Assembly: GCF_002127325.2 (NCBI RefSeq)
Contig: NC_035447.2
Coordinates: 27,047,762 to 27,111,761, forward strand
Source of the DNA: Helianthus annuus
Lineage: Eukaryota; Streptophyta; Magnoliopsida; Asterales; Asteraceae
Direction of reading: 5' to 3'
DNA: 64,000 nucleotides
A model generated the notes under the pieces. It was not told the DNA's origin. It searched no databases and saw nothing but the letters and a program-made list of their open reading frames with translations. The number at the start of each line of letters is the position of its first letter. Position 1 is the first letter of the stretch. Positions 58,505-64,000 of this stretch are shown here, piece after piece. The position numbers and the translations under genes were made by a program.

Positions 58505-58752
58505 GGGGGGTAAAAAAAATAAATAGGGGGGTGTAGAAAGTACCTCACATTATGACACCCTAACTTTACTCATTCTTCACCTTCTTCCTCACACAAACAC
58601 ACATAGTATAACCAGTCAACACTAACAACCACCGCTAAGAATCATCCACTTCTTCATCTAAAAATGACACTTATAACCCTTAAACTAATAGTCAACCGTT
58701 TGGTTTATGGGTGCTACTTTCTACACCCCCCTATTTATTTTTTTTACCCCCC
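58505..58752. mobile_element. small inverted-repeat element with 38-bp perfect arms
   Basis: The arms 58505-58542 and 58715-58752 are exact reverse complements over 38 bp (GGGGGGTAAAAAAAAT at the outer end, GTAGAAAGTA at the inner end), around a 172-bp interior. No clear target duplication was found. It may be a MITE or a folded remnant, nested in the Pack-MULE. Confidence 0.65.
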
Positions 58753-58950
58753 TCGTCTCACATACTTACAGGTGGGGCCTGCGTGGGACCGACAGTTTTC
58801 CTCTCACAAGAGGGGGTGTAATCAGGAAGGAGGAGGGTGTGTATAATGTCCATCTTAGGGTTTTATTTGGTAAAAACTGGAATATAGGGTGTCATTATGC
58901 AATCTGAACCAAACCACAAGATGGCAAATGACACTTTACTCTTTTTTAAA

Positions 58951-59436
58951 TTCACTTTCTAGTTTTTTTAACATCGACTTTTACAATTATGAAACTCTTT
59001 GTGAATTCAAATATATCCTTATGATATGCTTTTTTTGTTACGTTTCCACTTTAAAACCAAGTCATCTCAATCTCATACGCTTCTCTTTATGTACTTAATC
59101 ACACGTCAATTTTACCACCACAACATTTAAAAATATTTCTTCCTTTAATTTATTTTAATACAACTTCTAAATATTTTTCGTTTCTCTTTCAACTCTCTTC
59201 TCTGAAACTATTGTTGCCATTTGGGATATAGCACAGTGGTAACATAAGCCGTTAAAAAAAGAAAGAAAGAAAAGTAAGTACTTAAACAATATATACATTT
59301 TTTGAAACATATTAGATGAAAGTTTAATAAACTATTTGTTAATTAAAGAAAATATTTAAAAAAACAACAATTTATTGTGAGTCTAGGTTCTAGTAAGGGA
59401 CAAGTGAAGGGGAAAAAGGAAGATATCGGTGGTCAT
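58951..59436. other. AT-rich intergenic DNA
   Basis: No element borders or coding potential were seen. GATATAGCACAGTGGTAAC at 59225-59243 recalls a polymerase III A box but has no B box partner. The last five bases, GTCAT (59432-59436), are the left target duplication of the TRIM. Confidence 0.5.
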
Positions 59437-59934
59437 TGTAACGGTCCAAGTAAATCGTGTCAATATATTATATGTTTTACTCTTGATGGGTTGTCCATTT
59501 AGAAACTCACAATTTTTTTACTTGATGAGTTGCTCGCCTAGGAAAAACGTGTAATAGTAGAGAAGGTATCCATTCCCATATAAGGAAGGCTTCGTTCTCC
59601 TCAACTGATATGGTACTTACATCTCCACCCCCCTTAGGAAGCCCAACGTCCTTGCTGGCACACCGGCCCGACCCCTGGCTCTAATACTATTTGTAATATC
59701 CCAAGTAACCGTGTCAAGATATTGTCCATTTTGCCCCCTATGGATTGTTTATTCAGGAACTTACGGTTTTGTTTTTACCCGACGAGTTGCTCGTCCAGGC
59801 AAAACGGGTCTTGGTAGAAAATGTTTCCAACCCATATAAGGAAGGCTTCGTTCTCCTCCTCAACCGATGTGGGGCTTACATCTCCATCCCCCTTAGCGAG
59901 CCCAACGTCCTCGCTGGCACACTAGCGCGACCCT

Positions 59935-59947
59935 TAGCTCTGATACC
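59935..59947 (-). other. TRIM, primer binding site
   Basis: The complement reads TGGTATCAGAGCT next to LTR3's start, matching initiator tRNA-Met. In the first internal domain the same site (near 59676-59688) has two substitutions. Confidence 0.8.
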
Positions 59948-59956
59948 ATTTGTAAC

Positions 59957-60639
59957 TAGGGGTGTTCAGAATTCGTTTCGAATATGAAAAATTCGATTAA
60001 ATTCAATTCGATTATCAAGAATTCGTTTCGATTATAAGAATTCGAATTCGATTCAATTCGAGTCAAGTAAATCGAATACGAATTTATAATTTCAAATTCG
60101 ATTCGAAATTCGAATAAAATTATACATTTTTATTTATTATTTTTATATATAATACATATATAACTTTTATTGGGTTATACTATAAATTATTTTCAAAATT
60201 TATTCCAAGTATTATAATTACCCATTACCAAACCCACTACATGGCCATAACTAAGACATAATTAACAAATCTATCAATAGATTTTTAACCCTAAAAATAT
60301 AAACTTGTAATTGAGGAGTGGTTAGTCCCGACTTCTTGTTTTGAATTTAATTCTTATGGTACTTTATTTGGAACTTTTTAATGTGATATCGTGCTTTATG
60401 GTTGCTTTAAAATTTATGTTTCATCTTAATAGTTTTTTTACATGTTTTAAAAGAATTTGAATCAAATCGAATTTATTCGAATTCGATTCGAATTTGAATA
60501 TTTAATCGAATACGAATTGGGTTTTTTTATACGAATACGAATTCGAATTGAATCCGGTACGTTTTAATCGAATTCAAGAGAAAATAAAAATTATTCGAAT
60601 AATTCAAAAATTCGATATTCGATTTGATGAACACCCCTA
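59957..60639. mobile_element. hAT-like MITE inserted in the TRIM
   Basis: A 683-bp element with perfect 12-bp inverted ends TAGGGGTGTTCA / TGAACACCCCTA and an 8-bp duplication TTTGTAAC (59949-59956 and 60640-60647), the hAT signature. The subterminal regions are rich in GAATTCGAATTCGA-type words on both sides, mirrored as a long imperfect inverted repeat. There is no transposase. Confidence 0.88.
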
Positions 60640-60836
60640 TTTGTAACAACCCAAGTAAACCATGCCAAGATATTATCCGTTCTGTTCCTAATGAGTTGCC
60701 TATCCAGGAAACTCACGGTTTTGTTTTTACCCGATGAGCTGCTCGGTTAGGCAAAACACGTCTTAGTAGAGAAGGTTGTCACACCCATATAAGGAAGGCT
60801 TCGTTCTATTCCTTAACCGATGTGGGACTTACAGTC

Positions 60837-61341
60837 ATGGTGGTGATTATAGGGGTGTGAAGTGGTGCTTATAAAGATATGAGATATTGGTTAATGGTAG
60901 TGGTCACTAGATGTACAAATTTTAACACAAACTTAACACAAAATTCATAAATTTGGATTTACTTTTTATTTTAACAAATTAAATTGGTTGACTATTTGGT
61001 TCACATAAGATTCTATATTTAAAATGTAATGTTTTATATATATTTGTATTTTTTTTGTAAAAGTTTATTTTTAAAATATTAATATGCTAAGAAAACAAAA
61101 AATAAAAAATTAGGTTAAGCAGGTCGTGTTCGAGCCAACTCATCAATTTTCGTATAGTGTTCAGGTTCATATGTCTTGACACAATTTTCATGTTCAAGTC
61201 ATTTTCGGGTTTGTATAAAATTTTCGGTTTCAAATAGGGTTGGACCTCGCAACTCATAGTAATGTTGGAGTCATCATAATGGCTAGTGGAGTAGTGGTGA
61301 CATTTTTATTTTTCTGGATACTCAAAGGGTTTTAATATTCC
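60837..61341. other. AT-rich intergenic DNA
   Basis: Nothing recognisable. The phrases near 61115-61250 (GGTCGTGTTCGAGCC, GTTCAAGTC, TTTCGGTTTC) look like an old dispersed repeat without visible ends. Confidence 0.45.
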
Positions 61342-61344
61342 TAA

Positions 61345-62323
61345 GACCATCCGTAGTCGGGCGTTATTTAAAAAAAATTGACCAAACACGCCCGATCAAG
61401 CCCGGGTGCCGTCCCCTTGGGCGTTTTGTGGCGTTATTCGACAAAAAAAACTGCCTGGCGTTTTTTGAAACACGCCTAATTGTTGCTTTGGGGGACGAGA
61501 TGACCGTTGCAAACGGTGACTTTCTTAATTATTTTTTATTTTTTTAAATCCAATAAACACTATAAAATACCCAGAAGTCTACACTTTTATATAAAAAACT
61601 CACACACCATCAAACTTTCTCTCTACTACTTCTACAATTTATAAAAATATGAACCCATTCTGACCCCCATTTGGTGTCCCCTCAAGACCCGGGAACCCGA
61701 ACACAACCCAACCGCAACAAACTTTTAACCTTCAAGACATGGACCCGAACATTGTATCATACGCGGCTTTCTTGAGTGGCGCTACTCCATTCGTGCAACC
61801 CACTTTCGGCTTTGGCCAAGGCGGCGGCTCGCAACCATCACCACAACAACCCGAACCCTATGTGGATATCGTGGCGTCGCCGAAAACAAAAAGTTTAACG
61901 AGATGCAAGCGGCGAGGCAAATGGAAAAGAACTTTGAGTTTTTGTCCAAACCGATCGATCACCTCCAAGGCGACGCGTTGATACTTGCGCAAATGCATCG
62001 CCAAAAAATTCGGGAAAAATACGGACTCTAGATCATCATCTTTTTTTTAACTTTATTTTTTTTTTATTTCCGTTTTTTATTCTGTTTTTTTTTTTTAGTT
62101 TCTAGTGGTGTAATTTTTTTTTTAAAATTAATGAAGAGTTTTAAGTTTTAAATTTAAAAAAAATAAATAATTGTGTAATCATTGCATGGGCGTTATTAGG
62201 CATTATTCTCACTACGACACTTTTGCAATAAGGCCCAATAATACCCCCATGCTGACTGGACTGCCACATGGCAGAAAACGCCACATGATGGGGGCGTTAT
62301 TGGGCTAACGACTACGCATGGTC
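61345..62323 (+). mobile_element. PIF/Harbinger-type deletion derivative
   Basis: The 979-bp element has 15-bp inverted ends GACCATCCGTAGTCG / CGACTACGCATGGTC (one mismatch) and TAA on both sides (61342-61344 and 62324-62326), the PIF/Harbinger 3-bp duplication. Inside are remnants of an ORF1-like gene but no DDE transposase. GGGCGTTATT words are repeated near both ends. Confidence 0.85.
61649..62031 (+). pseudogene. PIF/Harbinger ORF1-like remnant (both ends, middle lost)
   Basis: The ATG at 61649 is followed by a stop four codons later. In a continuing frame MDPNIVSYAAFLSGATPF starts at 61739 and runs Gly/Gln/Pro-rich. From about 61880, in another frame, comes a helix with FNEMQAARQMEKNFEFL and an end QMHRQKIREKYGL before TAG (62029-62031). 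This C-terminus resembles the NAM-associated C-terminal region of plant PIF/Harbinger ORF1-type proteins. The SANT/Myb-like DNA-binding domain expected between them is deleted. ORF1 proteins normally assist the transposase. Confidence 0.6.
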
Positions 62324-62326
62324 TAA

Positions 62327-62505
62327 GAAATATTTTATAATATCAAAACAAACTTTAAATGGTACACGGTGTTTTATTTGTAGTAAGTACATGGTGTTTT
62401 ATCCATATTAGACTAATAATTATTTGCATTACTCTTAAACCTTTCCCTCTTAATTTTAATGATTGTCACATGTCTAAATCCTATTCTTTCTTAGAATTTA
62501 ACCCT

Positions 62506-62551
<46 letters not shown>

Positions 62552-62555
62552 AAGT
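62327..62555. repeat. AT-rich DNA ending in (AT)n(AG)n microsatellite
   Basis: Unremarkable AT-rich sequence to about 62508, then a TA repeat (about 62509-62537) and a GA repeat (about 62537-62553). Confidence 0.8.
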
Positions 62556-62801
62556 ATAATGTACAAAACGCCTTAACGTACATTAACGTACGCGACAACA
62601 TATATAACTTGCGTGATTTTTTTTTGATCAACTTTAACGTGCGTGATTTGTATCCCATGCGTGATTATAGGGCTCCCATCCGTGATTTTGTACCCCCATG
62701 CGTGATTATCACACAACCAACTGATCCATGCGTTATTAAGCCCTGATCTGATGGTTATGCCTGTCGCGTACGTGAAGTACGATAAGGCGTTTTGTATGTT
62801 A
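62556..62801. mobile_element. MITE-like element in a TA microsatellite
   Basis: Inverted ends of about 40 bp, containing ACAAAACGCCTTA and CGTACGCGACA, face each other (62556-62597 and 62762-62801) with roughly 85% match by eye. Outside lie TA microsatellites on both sides. The interior holds six short copies of (G/C)CGTGATT or GCGTTATT. Target duplications cannot be read in the TA repeat. Confidence 0.65.
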
Positions 62802-62810
62802 ACCCCTCCC

Positions 62811-62930
62811 TATATATATATATATGTATATGAAGAGAGAGAAAGAGAGGAGCATGATGATCAAAAGTGTGTGTCTCTCTCTATATATATATAATAATAT
62901 ATAGAGAGAGAGAAAGTGGAGCATGATGAT
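62811..62930. repeat. microsatellite block with a short duplication
   Basis: TA and GA repeats alternate. GAGCATGATGATCAA occurs at about 62851 and again at about 62921 with its GA-rich flank, a 70-bp direct duplication probably from slippage. Confidence 0.75.
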
Positions 62931-63310
62931 CAAGAGCTCGATCCATTTCACACCGAAATTGGAAAGGTTATAGAGGGGGCGTGGTGTTCATCTCCATCTC
63001 CCTGTACCAAACACGTGGAAGCCTATTATCCTATAGCTTTTTTCAATTTTTTTTTTTTGGACTTTCACAAGAGTATTAAATATATAATGTTTGTAAAAGT
63101 AAAAATAATTTTGTAGAGCAAATTTTCACAAAACTCAAAAACAAATATAAATTTGTATTTATTTGAAAAATTAAACTAAACAAATTTTGCGACAGGGAGA
63201 GTTCAAGATATTTTATATAGGCAACATGATAGAGTTACTTAGGCGCAATGTACAAGCTTTTATGACAATCCTAAAAATGAAAATTAAGGGCTTGGGATAC
63301 TTTAAACAGT
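62931..63310. other. intergenic DNA, nothing identifiable
   Basis: A short open frame follows 62916, but it has no family resemblance and ends in low-complexity Phe codons. I do not call a gene. Confidence 0.45.
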
Positions 63311-63545
63311 GATGTTACATCAAGGAGAAGGACTAATGACGTTATCACTTCCTTGTTTTACGCATAACAATAATGATGTTACAACAACGAGAGGGACTAA
63401 TAACGTTAACACTTCCTTGTTTTACGCATAACAGTAATGTTACAACAAGGAGAGGGACTAATTACGACTTTCTTGTTTTACGCATATACATTTCATTCTC
63501 ACATTAATTATTACCCTTGTTTTACGCATATACGTTTCATTTTCA
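63311..63545. repeat. short tandem repeat array
   Basis: Three units of about 50-62 bp share GATGTTACAACAAGGAGAGGGACTAAT and CTTCCTTGTTTTACGCAT. Two further partial units share CCTTGTTTTACGCATATAC and TTTCATTCTCACAT. No coding frame runs through. Confidence 0.8.
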
Positions 63546-64000
63546 CATTTTTTTAAACTATAACTTTAATTAATCGGGTTATGAATTTACATCGAGATAA
63601 CACAAAGTAGTTTTTGGATTAAGATCGAGCATTTGCACTTAAAAGGAAACACTTCAAACAGATTTGTCTACTACCAGCCTTATAAAGTATCTTATAGATT
63701 TTTTAAGCAATCATTTCATCTTACTAGCGTTTTTATATTTTTCATATTATCACAAAGCGTTATATTTAATTTTTATGATTTTGTATTTAGATTTTTATTA
63801 TCATACAAATAAATACGTTACAGTTTTGTATAATATTAAGTAGTACATTTAGTTATTATATAGTTGAAGAGAAAATTAAAAAAAGTTGATGAAGTTTTGA
63901 ACGCATTTGTGTTTAAAGTCACTTATTATATGCTAGTGTTAGTTTCTCAATGGGGTTGATGGCCAATTGGTATGAGGAAAAGCCTTTAGAAACATCTAGG
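63546..64000. other. AT-rich intergenic DNA, nothing identifiable
   Basis: No ORF of note, terminal repeat or RNA gene was seen up to the window edge. Confidence 0.5.

Larger units (their letters stand above)
56984..58941. mobile_element. probable Pack-MULE (Mutator-like, with captured gene piece)
   Basis: Terminal inverted repeats of about 65 bp starting GAGTAAAGTG are about 83% identical by eye. They share GTGGTTTGG and CAGATTGCATAATGACAC. The 9-bp direct duplication TTTTTTAAA lies at 56975-56983 and 58942-58950. Nine-base duplications and long TIRs are Mutator hallmarks. There is no transposase. Inside are a serine carboxypeptidase-like exon (58226-58451), a possible nested LTR (57143-57860) and a small inverted-repeat element (58505-58752). 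The duplication is low-complexity, which is the weakest point. Confidence 0.72.
59437..60831 (-). mobile_element. TRIM retrotransposon with three LTRs (one interrupted)
   Basis: LTR1 59437-59621, internal 59622-59691, LTR2 59692-59880, internal 59881-59950, LTR3 59951-59956 plus 60648-60831. LTRs of 185-190 bp start TGTAA and end TTACA. The two 70-bp internal parts each have a purine tract and a tRNA-iMet site (complement TGGTATCAGAGC at 59936-59947; decayed in the first). GTCAT flanks the whole array (59432-59436 and 60832-60836). The LTR type (CCCAAG, GATATTGTCC, CGTTCTCCTC, CCGATGTGGG) is one I know as a widely conserved dicot TRIM. It has no coding capacity. Confidence 0.88.

Noticed and set aside
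59220..59260. tRNA-like A box (TAGCACAGTGGTAAC)
   Set aside because: No B box at the right distance and no cloverleaf; not a tRNA gene, at best a SINE scrap.
59437..60831. Cassandra-type TRIM with a 5S rRNA-like promoter
   Set aside because: I see no 5S-like internal control region in the LTRs; the ends and internal part fit another conserved TRIM type.
62916..63116. 66-codon open frame near the right end as a gene
   Set aside because: It starts within a slippage duplication and ends in poly-Phe low complexity; no family resemblance.

Overview
The window looks like repeat-rich intergenic DNA from a large plant nuclear genome. It is AT-rich and non-operonic, dominated by nested Ty3/gypsy (chromovirus, Tekay/Del-like) LTR retrotransposons primed by initiator tRNA-Met, with small plant-type DNA transposons at the right end. 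The LTR styles recall Asteraceae genomes, but that is an impression, not a proof. I see no intact host gene, no rRNA or tRNA gene and no CRISPR array. The only host-like coding sequence is a broken serine carboxypeptidase-like exon carried inside a Mutator-like element.

Layout. 1-3054: little that can be identified, with one possible solo LTR. 3055-4989: gypsy remnant B, deleted internally but keeping a leader ORF. 5537-27075: element E, a gypsy-type retrotransposon with no coding capacity. Its left LTR is interrupted by the decayed full-length element A (5778-14453) and by a reversed C-family LTR fragment (14454-16914). Its interior holds a 3.9-kb solo LTR, F (19456-23344). Its right LTR (24626-27075) is broken by element C. 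C (27076-47007) has a gag gene but no pol, and carries an array of about 18 hairpin-forming repeats (40600-41510). C's left LTR was in turn entered by D (27567-37800), a complete and very young Tekay-like element with TAAAC target duplications, 2639-bp LTRs in which I noticed one difference, and one open gag-pol frame. 47008 to about 50038: an LTR-like sequence G with five tandem U3 repeats.

50039-54516 holds AT-rich noncoding DNA with direct repeats. From 54517 onward there are small elements, several with target-site duplications readable from the sequence: a Tourist-like MITE (TTA), a probable Pack-MULE (56984-58941, 9-bp duplication), a TRIM with three LTRs and two internal domains (59437-60831, GTCAT) entered by a hAT-like MITE (59957-60639, TTTGTAAC), a PIF/Harbinger derivative keeping both ends of ORF1 (61345-62323, TAA), and a MITE-like element in a TA microsatellite.

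How the parts relate. D is the only potentially autonomous element. It encodes Gag, protease, reverse transcriptase, RNase H, integrase and a chromodomain-like tail. C and E lack pol and would need such enzymes in trans. Points most worth a second look: the probable intron in D's gag leader, the leader ORF shared by A and B, the hairpin array in C, a GC-rich palindrome recurring in several different LTR families, the Pack-MULE with its carboxypeptidase exon, and the three-LTR TRIM. All boundaries and similarities were read by eye; no database search was run.
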